Counted from the first letter of the stretch, positions 18,211-27,421 are shown. The stretch is 64,000 nucleotides of DNA from CAZBGL01 sp964491375 (GCA_964491375.1 CAZBGL010000068.1:5068-69067), one strand, 5' to 3'. The notes: generated from the sequence alone by a model not told the origin. Numbers and translations are program-made.

Positions 18211-19587
18211 ATGCAGCCTCCCTCTCTTCTCGTCGTTGACGACGACGCTTTCTTCCGAACGTTCTGCGCCGACATCCTTCGCCAAGAGGGGTTCGAGGTC
18301 CAGGCCGCGGCGTCCGGCCGCGAGGCCCTGGAATGGCTGGGGCGGCGGGCGTTCGACCTGGTCCTGGCCGACATCTACATGCCCGGGATGACCGGCCTGG
18401 AGCTCCTCCAGGCCGTGAAGGCCCGCAGCCCGGCGCTGGACGTGATCATCATGACCGGGTACGCGTCCATTGATACCGCGGTGCGGGCCCTCAAGCACGG
18501 CGCGGCGGACTACCTGCGGAAGCCCTTTGCGGCGCAGGAGCTCGTGGCCGTGGTGGAGGCGGTGCTGGCACAGCAGCGGCTGTGCCGGGAGCACGAACGG
18601 CTCAAGCGGCAGCTCGAGCTGTACCAGCTCTCGCGGGCCTTTGTGGGCGTGGAGGACCCCGACCGGGTGCTGCGCCTGGGGCTGGAGGCGGTGTGCAACG
18701 CCACGGGATGCCCGGCCGGGGTCGTGCTGCTGGCCGGTCCGGACGGGCCGCCCGTGGTGGCCCGTTTCCGGGGACTCGAAAGAGACGGGGCGGAAGAGGT
18801 GGCCCGCCACCTCGGTGGGCACGGGCTGCTCCGGGTCGCGGATCGGCCCCGGATCCTGGGACGGGGGTGGTTGGGCCGCGTGCGGGAAACGCCGCCCCGG
18901 GGAATGCGCGAGGCCCTCTGCCTGCCCTTCCGGGTGGTGGGCGGCGGGAACGGCTGGTTCGTGGTGTGGCGGCCTGGGGGAGGGGCGAGGATCGGCCAGG
19001 AGGCCGTGGAGAACGGCCGGTTCCTGGTCCGGCAGGTGGAGTTCGCGTACGAGGCCGCAAGCCGTTTCCAGGAGGCCCGGCGGCTGGCCTATATCGACCC
19101 GCTCACGGACCTCTACAACGCGCGGTATCTGGAAAAGGTCCTGGACGACAGCATCGAGGAGTCCCGGCGCACGGGGCAACCGTTCAGCCTGCTCTTCCTC
19201 GATCTGGATCGGTTCAAGGAGATCAACGACGCCCACGGCCACCTGGTGGGAGGCAAGGTGCTGATCGAGGTGAGCCGGGTGCTGGCCTCGAACCTCCGGG
19301 AGCGCGACGTGCTGGTCCGGTACGGGGGCGACGAGTTCGTGGTGGTGCTGCCCGGGGCGGGGCCGGACGAGGCCACCGAGGTGGCCGAGCGCATCCGGGC
19401 GGCGGTGCGGGACCACCGGTTCCTGGGCCGCGAGGGCCGGGACATCCGGCTCACCGCCTCGGTGGGGGTGGCCACGTTCCCGGAAGACGCCCGGAGCCGG
19501 GAGGAGTTGATCGACCGGGCCGACCGGGCCATGTACCGGAACAAGGACCAGATCCGGGATTCCATCTACATGGCCCGGGTTCTCTGA
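18211..19587 (+). CDS. Response regulator with GGDEF diguanylate cyclase domain
   Basis: 458 aa. ATG 18211 was chosen because MQPPSLLVVDDDAFF starts the receiver fold. An upstream in-frame start would sit in the promoter. The REC domain (about 5-120) has acidic pocket VVDDD, phospho-acceptor Asp in LVLADIYMPGMTG, and Lys in LRKPFAAQ. A middle region (about 135-290) resembles a weak GAF-type domain. The GGDEF domain (about 295-455) has active-site YGGDEFVVVLP, so it should be catalytic. An RxxD inhibitory site is not obvious. It likely makes cyclic di-GMP on phosphorylation. The HD-GYP protein at 6386 could be the opposing activity, but no linkage is shown. Confidence 0.92.
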   Translation: MQPPSLLVVDDDAFFRTFCADILRQEGFEVQAAASGREALEWLGRRAFDLVLADIYMPGMTGLELLQAVKARSPALDVIIMTGYASIDTAVRALKHGAADYLRKPFAAQELVAVVEAVLAQQRLCREHERLKRQLELYQLSRAFVGVEDPDRVLRLGLEAVCNATGCPAGVVLLAGPDGPPVVARFRGLERDGAEEVARHLGGHGLLRVADRPRILGRGWLGRVRETPPRGMREALCLPFRVVGGGNGWFVVWRPGGGARIGQEAVENGRFLVRQVEFAYEAASRFQEARRLAYIDPLTDLYNARYLEKVLDDSIEESRRTGQPFSLLFLDLDRFKEINDAHGHLVGGKVLIEVSRVLASNLRERDVLVRYGGDEFVVVLPGAGPDEATEVAERIRAAVRDHRFLGREGRDIRLTASVGVATFPEDARSREELIDRADRAMYRNKDQIRDSIYMARVL

Positions 19588-19602
19588 GTCGGAAGGGACG
19601 CC

Positions 19603-20871
19603 ATGGAGTTCCGCAAGCTGAAGGGATTCCGGGACATCCTCCCGGAAGAGAGCCCCCGGTGGCAGCGGGTGGAGGCGGTCAGCCGCGCGGTGTTCTCCCG
19701 GTACGGGTACGAGGAGGTGCGCCTGCCCCTGCTGGAGGACACCGCCCTGTTCCGTCGTTCCATCGGTGAGTCCACGGACATCGTGGAAAAGGAGATGTAC
19801 ACGTTCGTGGACACCGGCGGGCACTCCGTCACGCTCCGGCCCGAGGGTACGGCGTCGGCGGTGCGCGCATACCTGGAAAACGGATTCCACCGGTCCAACC
19901 CCCGGGTGCGGTGGTATTACATGGGGCCCATGTTCCGGAGGGAACGCCCCCAGAAGGGACGGCTGCGGCAGTTCCACCAGGTGGGCGCGGAGTGCTTCGG
20001 GTGGGCCGAGCCGGAGGCGGACGCCGAGGTGCTGTTCCTCCTGTGGGACCTGTTCCAGGCCCTGGGGCTGGGGGGACGGGTGCGGCTGGAGCTGAACACC
20101 CTCGGCTGCCGGGACGACCGACGGGCGTACGTGGAGCGCCTCCGGGAGGCCCTGGAACGGCATCGGGATGCGTTGTGCGCCGACTGCCGGCGGCGGTTGT
20201 CCACGAATCCCCTGCGGGTACTCGACTGCAAATCGGACCGGTGCCGCGAGGCCACGTCCGAGGCGCCCCGCATCACGGACAGCGTGTGCGCCGAGTGCTC
20301 CGGGCACTTCGGCCGGGTCTGCGCGGTCCTGGAGGCGGGGGGGGTTCCGTACGCCGTGAACCCCCGGATGGTCCGCGGTCTCGACTACTACAACCGCACC
20401 ACGTTCGAATTGCTGGCCGAGGGACTGGGGGCCCAGAACGCCGTGGCGGCCGGGGGGCGGTACGACGGGCTCTCCGAGGTGTTCGGCGGGCCCCGGGTGC
20501 CCGCCCTCGGGTTCGCCGCTGGCGTGGAGCGGATCGTGCTGCTGATGGATCCCGGCGCGGCGGGACGAGCCGGCCCCGACGGGTACTGGGTGTTCCGGGG
20601 GCCCGAAGCGCTCGAACGGGCCATGGTGCTCCGCAGGGACCTGGCCCGTCAGGGGATCGCAACGGAGATCGACTTCGCCGCCCGGAGCTTCAAGGCACAG
20701 ATGCGGGCTGCGGACCGGCGCGGGGCCCGGTTCGCCCTGATCCTGGCCGAGGACGAGCTCGCCGGCGGAACGGTGACCGTCAAGGACATGGGCTCCGGCG
20801 AACAACAGGGGGTTCCGGCGGAACGGCTGGGCTCCTTCCTGCGAGAGGCGACTTCCCGGGAACCGTCTTGA
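19603..20871 (+). CDS. hisS: Histidyl-tRNA synthetase
   Basis: 422 aa class II synthetase of usual length. Motif 1 (KGFRDILPEESPRWQRVE), motif 2 (YYMGPMFRRERPQKGRLRQFHQVGAE) and motif 3 (AAGGRYDGL with GFAAGVERIVLLM) are all visible. HisRS-specific RGLDYYNRTTFEL is present. The C-terminal anticodon-binding domain starts near GYWVFRGPEALERA. Downstream of the REC-GGDEF gene by 15 bp. Confidence 0.97.
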   Translation: MEFRKLKGFRDILPEESPRWQRVEAVSRAVFSRYGYEEVRLPLLEDTALFRRSIGESTDIVEKEMYTFVDTGGHSVTLRPEGTASAVRAYLENGFHRSNPRVRWYYMGPMFRRERPQKGRLRQFHQVGAECFGWAEPEADAEVLFLLWDLFQALGLGGRVRLELNTLGCRDDRRAYVERLREALERHRDALCADCRRRLSTNPLRVLDCKSDRCREATSEAPRITDSVCAECSGHFGRVCAVLEAGGVPYAVNPRMVRGLDYYNRTTFELLAEGLGAQNAVAAGGRYDGLSEVFGGPRVPALGFAAGVERIVLLMDPGAAGRAGPDGYWVFRGPEALERAMVLRRDLARQGIATEIDFAARSFKAQMRAADRRGARFALILAEDELAGGTVTVKDMGSGEQQGVPAERLGSFLREATSREPS

Positions 20872-20889
20872 CGAAAGGGATGGGCTGCC

Positions 20890-21261
20890 ATGAGGCTGCA
20901 TCGGTTCGCCCCTGTGTGCGCAGTGATCCTCGCCGTGGTGTTGTGGGTGCCGGCCCGGGCCGGCACGTGCATCGACGGGGGGTGCCATCAGGACACGGTG
21001 GCTCCCAAGTACCTGCACGGCCCGGTGGCGGCCGAGGCGGCCGGCGTGGAAGGGTGCGTTTCCTGCCACGTGCCCGCCGGCGCGGCGTGCACGCCGAGCA
21101 AGGGGGGACGGTACCGGTTCAAGACGCGCAAGGAGCGCCTGTGTCTGCTGTGCCACGAAAGGGGCACCGGCACCCAGCACACCCGGGCCGGCGGGAAGTG
21201 CCTCTCCTGCCACGACCCCCACGGAAGCAACTCCAGTTACAAGCTCATGCGGGCGGGTTGA
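20890..21261 (+). CDS. Small periplasmic multihaem cytochrome (doubled CXXCH type)
   Basis: 123 aa. Signal peptide (about 1-25, VILAVVLWVPARAGT). Three canonical haem c motifs: CVSCH, CLLCH and CLSCH, the last followed by DPHGS as in doubled-CXXCH domains. A fourth, CIDGGCH, is a CX4CH spacing, a known non-canonical attachment. Other His residues (KYLHGP, GTQHTR) could be distal ligands. Probably a small electron carrier, or an assembly fragment of a nitrate/tetrathionate-reductase-like or metal-reduction chain; the partner is unknown. It is placed between hisS and aspS, 18 bp after hisS, an unusual place for a cytochrome. Confidence 0.85.
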   Translation: MRLHRFAPVCAVILAVVLWVPARAGTCIDGGCHQDTVAPKYLHGPVAAEAAGVEGCVSCHVPAGAACTPSKGGRYRFKTRKERLCLLCHERGTGTQHTRAGGKCLSCHDPHGSNSSYKLMRAG

Positions 21262-21351
21262 TCCCGGCCCGCCCCCCGGCGGTCTGTGCCGGCCCGGGGG
21301 ACATCCCGGTCCTGCGTTCGCGTACGTTCAGAGGAGAAGGAGGAGACGACT

Positions 21352-23169
21352 GTGACCGACTCCATGGGCACATGGAAGCGGACCCACATGTGCGGAGAGA
21401 TCCGCCCCGTGCACGAGGGGCAGATCGTGACGCTCATGGGATGGGTGCACCGCCGGCGGGACCACGGAGGGCTGATCTTCGTGGATCTGAGGGACCGCGA
21501 AGGCATCGTGCAGGTGGTGTTCTATCCGGACCTCTCGCCCGAGGCCCACGAGAAAGCCCACCGCCTGCGCAGCGAATACGTGGTCGCCGTGCAGGGGCAG
21601 GTGGTCAAGCGGCCCGACGGAACGGAGAACCCGGACCTGCCCACGGGCGCCGTGGAGGTGCGGGCCACCGAACTGCGGATCCTGAACCGCTCCCGCACGC
21701 CCGTGTTCCCGGTGGACGAGGACACCGACGTGGGCGAGGACCTGCGCCTCCGGTACCGGTACCTGGACCTGCGGCGGCCCGGCCTCCAGCGCAACCTGAG
21801 GCTCCGGCACCGGGCCGCGGCCGTGGTGCGGCGGTTCCTGGACGAGCAGGGCTTCCTCGAGGTGGAGACCCCGGTGCTCACCCGGAGCACCCCGGAGGGG
21901 GCCCGGGACTTCCTGGTGCCCAGCCGGCTGCACCCGGGAAAGTTCTACGCGCTCCCTCAGTCGCCCCAGCTCTTCAAACAGATCCTCATGATGGCGGGAG
22001 TGGACCGTTACTTCCAGATCGTCCGGTGTTTCCGGGACGAGGATCTTCGGGCCGACCGCCAGCCGGAGTTCACCCAGATCTACGTGGAGTTTAGCTTCGT
22101 TACCCCCGAGGACGTGATGGGGGTCATGGAGGAGATGGTGGCCGCGTTGTGGCGCGAAGTGGCCGGGATCGAACTCGAGCGGCCGTTTCCCCGGCTTTCC
22201 TACCGGGATGCCCTGGACCGTTTCGGCACGGACGCACCGGACATCCGGTTCGGGCTGGAGCTGCGGGACGTGAGCCGGGCCGTGGCCGGGTCCGAGTTCA
22301 AGGTGTTTGCCGGCGCGGTGGCCCGGGGAGGGGTGGTCAAGGCGGTGAACGCCAAAGGGGCCGGCGAGGTCCTGTCCCGCAAGGAGATCGACGACCTGGC
22401 CGGGTTCGTGGCCCCCTTCGGTGCCAAGGGACTGGCCTGGATCCGAATCCAGCCGGACGGCTCTTGGCAGTCCCCCATCGCCAAGTTCCTGGGAGAGGAT
22501 GCCCGGGCCGGCATCCACGAAGCCCTCGGCCCCGAGCCCGGGGACATCCTGTTCTTCGTGGCGGACACACCTGAGGTGGCCAATCTGGCCCTGTCCAGGC
22601 TCCGGGTGCACCTGGCGGAACGGCTGGGTCTGGTGCCCGCAGGACGGTGGGCGTTCTGTTGGATCACGGAGTTTCCCCTGCTCGAATGGGACCCCGACGA
22701 GAAGCGTTACGTGGCCCTGCATCACCCGTTTACCAGCCCGGTGCCCGAGGACGTCCCCAAGCTCCCGGAGTCTCCCCTGGACGTGCGCGCCCAGGCCTAC
22801 GACCTGGTGCTCAACGGCACCGAGGTGGGAGGCGGGTCCATCCGGATCCACGACCCGGGGGTGCAGCAGGAGGTGTTCCGGGCCCTGGGCATCGGCCCCG
22901 ACGAGGCCCGCGAGAAGTTCGGGTTCCTCCTGGAGGCCCTGGAGTTCGGAGCGCCGCCCCACGGGGGCATCGCCTTCGGGTTCGACCGGCTCCTCATGTT
23001 CCTGTGCGGCGCCGCCAGCATCAGGGACGTGATCGCCTTTCCGAAGACCCAGCGGGGCACCTGCCCGCTCACGGACGCCCCGGCCGCGGTGGATCCGGCC
23101 CAGTTGCGGGAACTCCACATCCGGATCCGGGCGCCCGCGCAGACGGGGGCGCCGGGGACGCGGCCGTGA
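21352..23169 (+). CDS. aspS: Aspartyl-tRNA synthetase (bacterial type, with GAD domain)
   Basis: 605 aa from GTG 21352, which has AAGGAGGAG 7 bases upstream. ATG 21361 is the alternative. The N-terminal OB-fold anticodon domain (VHRRRDHGGLIFVDLRDREG) is followed by class II motifs: motif 2 FQIVRCFRDEDLRADRQPEF, with the diagnostic TQIYVEFSF, and motif 3 GGIAFGFDRLLMFL. The bacterial GAD insertion (about 290-420) is present. Whether it discriminates tRNA-Asp from tRNA-Asn cannot be decided, since no gatCAB is in the window. Confidence 0.96.
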   Translation: MTDSMGTWKRTHMCGEIRPVHEGQIVTLMGWVHRRRDHGGLIFVDLRDREGIVQVVFYPDLSPEAHEKAHRLRSEYVVAVQGQVVKRPDGTENPDLPTGAVEVRATELRILNRSRTPVFPVDEDTDVGEDLRLRYRYLDLRRPGLQRNLRLRHRAAAVVRRFLDEQGFLEVETPVLTRSTPEGARDFLVPSRLHPGKFYALPQSPQLFKQILMMAGVDRYFQIVRCFRDEDLRADRQPEFTQIYVEFSFVTPEDVMGVMEEMVAALWREVAGIELERPFPRLSYRDALDRFGTDAPDIRFGLELRDVSRAVAGSEFKVFAGAVARGGVVKAVNAKGAGEVLSRKEIDDLAGFVAPFGAKGLAWIRIQPDGSWQSPIAKFLGEDARAGIHEALGPEPGDILFFVADTPEVANLALSRLRVHLAERLGLVPAGRWAFCWITEFPLLEWDPDEKRYVALHHPFTSPVPEDVPKLPESPLDVRAQAYDLVLNGTEVGGGSIRIHDPGVQQEVFRALGIGPDEAREKFGFLLEALEFGAPPHGGIAFGFDRLLMFLCGAASIRDVIAFPKTQRGTCPLTDAPAAVDPAQLRELHIRIRAPAQTGAPGTRP

Positions 23170-23236
23170 GGGGAGCCCGGTACGGCCCGCCACCAGGGCC
23201 GCCGTGCGGATGCGGCCCACGGGTGATGTCCGCTGC

Positions 23237-23265
23237 TTGACGGGCGGGAACCGGCCTGCTATTTT
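23237..23265 (+). promoter_or_regulatory. Sigma70 promoter for the Rrf2 regulator gene
   Basis: TTGACG (23237-23242), 17-bp spacer, TATTTT (23260-23265), 36 bp before ATG 23302. Confidence 0.65.
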
Positions 23266-23301
23266 CGCATTCTTCAATCGGGAACCAGAGAGGGGTGCGT
23301 G

Positions 23302-23775
23302 ATGAAACTCACCACGAAAAGCAGGTACGGCGTCCGGGCGATCTTTGACATCGCCTATCACTCTGGGGGCCTTCCCGCCCAGATCAAGGACATCTCGGAA
23401 CGCCAGCGCATCAGCCCCCGCTACCTGGAGCAGATCTTCCAGAAGCTCAAGAAAGCCGGAATCCTGGGCAGCAAGCGCGGTCCCCGGGGCGGCTATTTCC
23501 TGTTGAAATCCCCCAGCGAGATCACCTTGTACGACATCATCACGTGCACCGAGGGGCCCATCGAGCTGGTGTTCTGCGTGAGCGAGATCGACGAGGAGTG
23601 CTCCGCGCGGACCTGCGAGATGAAGGACCGGTGCGTGGCGAGCCCCATGTGGAAGGAGATCGGCGACAAGATCGCGGAGATCTTCCGGAGCACCACGATC
23701 CAGGACCTGTGCCGGCGGGCCGAGGAGCTCGGGATCGAGCGGCAGCTGGACGGCCGGTTCATGTACTACATCTGA
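23302..23775 (+). CDS. Rrf2-family transcriptional regulator (IscR/CymR-like)
   Basis: 157 aa from ATG 23302 (GTG 23299 is directly before it). N-terminal winged helix of the Rrf2 family: LTTKSRYGVRAIFDIAYH, ISPRYLEQIFQKLKKAGIL and SKRGPRGGYFL. Three Cys are clustered at about residues 91-112 (FCVSEIDEECSARTCEMKDRC contains four in all; spacing C-X8-C-X4-C-X5-C). This fits Fe-S binding as in IscR. CymR-like proteins without a cluster also exist. No isc/suf genes follow, so the target is open. A nearby candidate is the gap gene downstream. Confidence 0.87.
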   Translation: MKLTTKSRYGVRAIFDIAYHSGGLPAQIKDISERQRISPRYLEQIFQKLKKAGILGSKRGPRGGYFLLKSPSEITLYDIITCTEGPIELVFCVSEIDEECSARTCEMKDRCVASPMWKEIGDKIAEIFRSTTIQDLCRRAEELGIERQLDGRFMYYI

Positions 23776-23807
23776 GCACACGCCCCGCGGGGTCACTTGC
23801 ACGTTCT

Positions 23808-23836
23808 CCGCCCCGGGTTCCGGGGCGGCTTCGTTT
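23808..23836 (+). terminator. Possible intrinsic terminator after the Rrf2 gene
   Basis: 9-bp GC hairpin CCGCCCCGG-GTT-CCGGGGCGG followed by a weak T-rich tail (CTTCGTTTG). It lies just before the gap ribosome site, so it could also act as an attenuating hairpin. Confidence 0.4.
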
Positions 23837-23853
23837 GTGCGGGAGGCGGTTCC

Positions 23854-24867
23854 ATGGCGATCCGGATCGCGATCCACGGATTCGGCCGCATCGGGCGTAG
23901 CGTGTTCCGCGTCGCCCACGCCCATCCCGACGTCCGGGTGGTGGCCGTGGGCGACCGGGAGCCCGTGGAGCCCCTGGTGCACCTGCTGCGCTACGACTCG
24001 GTGCGCGGGCCCTGGGGCGTGCCGGTGGAGATGAGGGAGGCGGGCTTCGCCGTGGAGGGGCAGCCCGTGCGGTTCGTGCGGGGGGATGCGGCCGAGGCCA
24101 TGGGGTGGGAGGCCCTGGGCGTGGACCTGGTGGTGGACTGTACCGGAAAGAACACGGCGCGCGCACGGGCCGCGGGCCATCTGCGGGCCGGGGCCCGGTG
24201 GGTGGTGGTGTCCGCGCCCGCCGACGACCCGGACATCACCGTGGTGCTCGGGGTCAACGACCGGGATCTGGATCCCCGGCGCCACCGGATCATCAGCAAC
24301 GCCTCCTGCACCACCAACTGCCTGGCACCGGTGCTCAAGGTGCTCCACGGCCGATTCGGCGTGCTCGGGGCCCTCGTGACCACGGTGCACGCCTACACGA
24401 ACGATCAGCGCCTCCTCGACTCGCCCCACCGGGACCTCCGGCGCGCCCGGGCGGCCGGCGTATCCATCATCCCCACCACCACGGGGGCGGCCCGCTCGGT
24501 GGGAGCTGTGCTGCCCGAGCTGGCGGACCGGGTGGACGGGGTGTCGGTCCGGGTCCCCACGCCGAACGTCTCCCTGGCGGATCTCACCGTGCGCCTGGAA
24601 CGGGCCGCGGAGGCCGCCGAAGTGAACGCCGCCCTCCGGGAGGCGGCGGCCGGGGACCTGCGGGGGATCCTGGCCTACACCGAGGAGCCCCTGGTGTCCT
24701 GCGACTACCAGGGATGCCCCTACTCCGCCGTGGTGGACGGCCTCCAGACGCGCTCGGCCGGTGGCGGCCTGGTGAAGCTCCAGGCGTGGTACGATAACGA
24801 GTGGGGGTACGCCAACCGCCTGGTGGAGCTGGTGGCGCGCCTCGGGCGCGTTGCCGGAGCGGGTTGA
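23854..24867 (+). CDS. gap: Type I glyceraldehyde-3-phosphate dehydrogenase
   Basis: 337 aa from ATG 23854 (GGGAGG upstream). NAD(P)-binding IAIHGFGRIGRSVFR at the N-terminus. The catalytic Cys lies in SNASCTTNCLAPVLKVL. HAYTNDQ, TTTGAARSVGAVLPEL, VRVPTPNVS and the C-terminal WYDNEWGYANRLVELV are all family-typical. The enzyme interconverts G3P plus phosphate and 1,3-bisphosphoglycerate. Residue 33-34 region (AVGDREPVE) has an acidic Asp near the dinucleotide ribose, suggesting NAD+ preference. Erythrose-4-phosphate dehydrogenase is a less likely reading, given pgk and tpiA next door. Confidence 0.94.
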   Translation: MAIRIAIHGFGRIGRSVFRVAHAHPDVRVVAVGDREPVEPLVHLLRYDSVRGPWGVPVEMREAGFAVEGQPVRFVRGDAAEAMGWEALGVDLVVDCTGKNTARARAAGHLRAGARWVVVSAPADDPDITVVLGVNDRDLDPRRHRIISNASCTTNCLAPVLKVLHGRFGVLGALVTTVHAYTNDQRLLDSPHRDLRRARAAGVSIIPTTTGAARSVGAVLPELADRVDGVSVRVPTPNVSLADLTVRLERAAEAAEVNAALREAAAGDLRGILAYTEEPLVSCDYQGCPYSAVVDGLQTRSAGGGLVKLQAWYDNEWGYANRLVELVARLGRVAGAG

Positions 24868-24892
24868 CCCCGGTGCCGCTCGGCCTTATGGT
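24864..24892 (+). promoter_or_regulatory. Candidate promoter for pgk-tpiA
   Basis: TTGACC (24864-24869) over the gap stop, 17-bp spacer, TATGGT (24887-24892), 66 bp before pgk. It would let pgk be transcribed separately from gap. Confidence 0.55.
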
Positions 24893-24957
24893 TACGGCCG
24901 CCCCGGCCCGGGAGCCGGAGGCCCCGCCAGGAATCCGTGGACGAAAGGGGGTGCGTG

Positions 24958-26148
24958 ATGGCCGTCCGATCGGTCGAGGAACTGGGCGTTTCCGGACGCA
25001 AGGTCTTTGTCCGCGTGGACTTCAACGTCCCGGTGAGGGACGGCCGGGTGGAGGACGACACCCGGATCCAGGCCGCCCTGCCCACGCTCCGGCTCGTGCT
25101 GGACCGGGGGGGGGCCCTGATCCTGGCGAGCCACCTGGGCCGGCCCAAGGGCAAGCCCGATCCCGCATATTCCATGGCGCCGGTGGCCGAGCGCCTGGGC
25201 GAACGGCTCGGCATGAGCGTGTTCCTGGCCCCGGGGGTGGCGGGTCCCCAGGTTCAGGGCCTCGCCGACGGGCTGGAGCCCGGGCAGGTGATGCTGCTGG
25301 AAAACGTCCGGTTCCACCCGGGTGAGACCCGCAACGACCCGGAGTTCGCCCGGTCCCTGGCCGGCCTCGCCGACGTGTACGTGAACGACGCGTTCGGTAC
25401 CTGTCACCGGGCCCACGCGAGCACGGCCGGCATGGCCGCGTTCTTCCCGCCGGAACGAAAGGGGGCGGGCCTGCTCCTCCTCCGGGAGATCCAGGCGTTC
25501 CGCAGGGTGCTGGAGACGCCCGAGAGGCCCTTCGTGGCGATCCTGGGGGGGGCCAAGGTGAGCGACAAGATCGGCGTGATCCGGAACCTGTTGCCCCGGA
25601 TCGACCGGCTCCTGATCGGCGGGGGCATGGCCTTCACGTTCCTCGCCGCCCGGGGCAAACCCGTGGGGAACTCCCTGCTGGAGGCCGATCGGGTCGACCT
25701 GGCCCGGAACCTTCTGGAGGATGCACGGCGGCAGGGGGTGGAGGTGCTTCTGCCCGAGGACCACGTGGTGGGCCGCGAGCCCTCCGCCGGGACCGAGGTG
25801 CGGACCACCGGCGATGCGGCCGTGCCCGAGGGGTGGATGGGGCTGGACATCGGCCCCAGGACCCGTGAACGGTTCGCCCGGGCCCTGACGGACGCCCGCA
25901 CCGTGGTGTGGAACGGCCCCATGGGGGTGTTCGAGCTGGAGCCCTTTGCGGAGGGCACGTTCGCGTTGGCCCGGGCCGTGGCGGCGTGCCCGGGGTTTAC
26001 CGTGGTGGGCGGGGGCGACAGCGTGGCCGCCGTGAACCGCGCCGGCGTGGCCGGGGGCATCGACCACATCTCCACAGGGGGCGGAGCCTCGCTGGAGCTG
26101 TTGGAAGGGAAGACCCTGCCCGGCATCGCGGCCCTGGAAGCGGACTGA
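24958..26148 (+). CDS. pgk: Phosphoglycerate kinase
   Basis: 396 aa from ATG 24958, the usual length; an in-frame ATG at 24937 would add seven residues. N-terminal [44 protein letters not shown], the hinge and nucleotide domain with [22 protein letters not shown], and [14 protein letters not shown] with the C-terminal [18 protein letters not shown] are present. It makes ATP and 3-phosphoglycerate from 1,3-bisphosphoglycerate. tpiA follows after 19 bp. Confidence 0.97.
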   Translation: MAVRSVEELGVSGRKVFVRVDFNVPVRDGRVEDDTRIQAALPTLRLVLDRGGALILASHLGRPKGKPDPAYSMAPVAERLGERLGMSVFLAPGVAGPQVQGLADGLEPGQVMLLENVRFHPGETRNDPEFARSLAGLADVYVNDAFGTCHRAHASTAGMAAFFPPERKGAGLLLLREIQAFRRVLETPERPFVAILGGAKVSDKIGVIRNLLPRIDRLLIGGGMAFTFLAARGKPVGNSLLEADRVDLARNLLEDARRQGVEVLLPEDHVVGREPSAGTEVRTTGDAAVPEGWMGLDIGPRTRERFARALTDARTVVWNGPMGVFELEPFAEGTFALARAVAACPGFTVVGGGDSVAAVNRAGVAGGIDHISTGGGASLELLEGKTLPGIAALEAD

Positions 26149-26167
26149 GCACGGAGAGGAACGGCAC

Positions 26168-26923
26168 ATGCGCGTCCCGCTCATCGCCGGAAACTGGAAG
26201 ATGCACAAGACGGTGAACGAGGCCCTGGCCCTGGTGGACGCCCTGTTGCCCCGGGTGCGCGGCTTGGAGGGCGTGGAGGTGGCCGTGGCGCCCCCGTTCA
26301 CCGCCCTGTATCCCGTGGCCCGGGCGCTGCAGGGCACCCCCGTGCGGCTGGCCGCCCAGAACATGCACTGGGAACGGCAGGGCGCCTATACCGGCGAGGT
26401 GTCGGCCCCGATGCTCACGGAACTCGGCGTCCGGTACGTCATCTTGGGCCATTCGGAGCGGCGGCAGATGTTCGGGGAGACCGACGAGGCCGTGGCCCGC
26501 AAGGCCGCGCGGGCGCTCGCGGCCGGGATCACGCCCATCGTGTGCGTGGGCGAGACCCTGGAGGAGCGGGAGGCCGGGCGGGCGGCCGAGGTGGTGGAGT
26601 CCCAGGTCCGGGCGGCGGTGGGGCCGCTGGGGACGGAGGCCGTGGACCGGATCGTGGTGGCCTATGAGCCGGTGTGGGCCATCGGCACCGGCAGGTCCGC
26701 CTCGGCCGCACAGGCCCAGGAGATGCACGCCCGCATCCGGGGGGTGCTGGGCGCACTGGGCGGGCCGGAACGCGCGCAGAGGACCCGGATCCTCTACGGG
26801 GGAAGCGTCAAGCCGGGCAACGTCCGGGAGCTGATGGCGCAGGGCGACGTGGACGGTGCGCTCGTGGGGGGCGCGAGCCTGGACGCGGAATCGTTTGCAG
26901 CCATCGCTGGATTTCAGGTATAA
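26168..26923 (+). CDS. tpiA: Triosephosphate isomerase
   Basis: 251 aa TIM barrel. N-terminal GNWKMHKT (Asn and catalytic Lys), AAQNMHW, GHSERR (electrophilic His), the catalytic Glu in [12 protein letters not shown] with the mobile loop, and [10 protein letters not shown] with GALVGGASL near the end. It interconverts DHAP and G3P. The gap-pgk-tpiA order is a classic lower-glycolysis cluster. secG next to tpiA is also common. Confidence 0.97.
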   Translation: MRVPLIAGNWKMHKTVNEALALVDALLPRVRGLEGVEVAVAPPFTALYPVARALQGTPVRLAAQNMHWERQGAYTGEVSAPMLTELGVRYVILGHSERRQMFGETDEAVARKAARALAAGITPIVCVGETLEEREAGRAAEVVESQVRAAVGPLGTEAVDRIVVAYEPVWAIGTGRSASAAQAQEMHARIRGVLGALGGPERAQRTRILYGGSVKPGNVRELMAQGDVDGALVGGASLDAESFAAIAGFQV

Positions 26924-26924
26924 A
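26895..26924 (+). promoter_or_regulatory. Candidate promoter for secG and tRNA-Leu(GAG)
   Basis: TTGCAG (26895-26900), 18-bp spacer, TATAAA (26919-26924), inside the 3' end of tpiA. The -10 matches five of six bases. Confidence 0.5.
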
Positions 26925-26958
26925 GGATACTTTCCTGTCGATCGGGAGGCAGCGGTCC

Positions 26959-27300
26959 ATGCACGCACTGCTCGTCACCGTCCACGTCATCGTATGTTTC
27001 GTGCTGGTGGGGATCGTGCTGCTCCAGCAGGGCAAGGGCGCCGACATGGGCGCCGTGTTCGGCGGTTCCAGCCAGACCCTGTTCGGCAGCACGGGGGCCA
27101 CCACGTTCCTCGGGAAGCTCACCGCTGCGGCGGCCGCCCTGTTCATGCTCACCTCGGTGGGGTTGACGTACATGGCGAGCCACCGGTATAAGATGAGCGT
27201 TGTGCCCGACCGGCCGGCCGCCGGGGCGTCGGCGGCGCCGGCACAGGGCACGGCCGGGGCCGGTTCCGAGAACCCGGCCGAGCCGCCCGCCCAAAAATAA
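26959..27300 (+). CDS. secG: Protein translocase subunit SecG
   Basis: 113 aa. Two membrane helices: the first at about 1-20 (LLVTVHVIVCFVLVGIVLLQQGKG), the second at about 50-72 (TAAAAALFMLTSVGLTYM). Between them is the SecG signature QQGKGADMGAVFGGSSQTLFGS. The tail is Ala/Pro rich. SecG associates with SecYE to promote preprotein translocation. ATG 26959 follows GGGAGGC. It lies between tpiA and a tRNA-Leu(GAG), the order also found in E. coli (secG-leuU). Confidence 0.94.
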   Translation: MHALLVTVHVIVCFVLVGIVLLQQGKGADMGAVFGGSSQTLFGSTGATTFLGKLTAAAAALFMLTSVGLTYMASHRYKMSVVPDRPAAGASAAPAQGTAGAGSENPAEPPAQK

Positions 27301-27324
27301 GCGGTTCTCCGAAAGCGATCCCGT

Positions 27325-27411
27325 GCCCAGGTGGTGGAACTGGTAGACACGCTATCTTGAGGGGGTAGTGGGGTTCTCCCCGTGCCGGTTCGAGTCCGGC
27401 CCTGGGCACCA
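27325..27411 (+). tRNA. tRNA-Leu (anticodon GAG)
   Basis: 87 nt class II tRNA. Acceptor GCCCAGG pairs with CCTGGGC and the 3' ACCA is encoded. The anticodon stem CTATC/GGTAG encloses loop TTGAGGG (anticodon GAG, reading CUC/CUU). A long variable arm (TGGGGTTCTCCCCG) and T-arm GCCGGTTCGAGTCCGGC follow. A strong terminator lies 11 bases downstream. Confidence 0.95.
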
Positions 27412-27421
27412 GCGACAACGA

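Noticed and set aside
18211..19587. Histidine kinase partner for the partial sensor gene at 1-1302
   Set aside because: The REC-GGDEF gene is 17 kb away, so no pairing can be claimed.
27325..27411. tRNA-Leu as an integration site
   Set aside because: No integrase gene, no repeated tRNA 3' end, and no change of gene content follow. The 37950-38036 tRNA likewise has no att-like repeat nearby.
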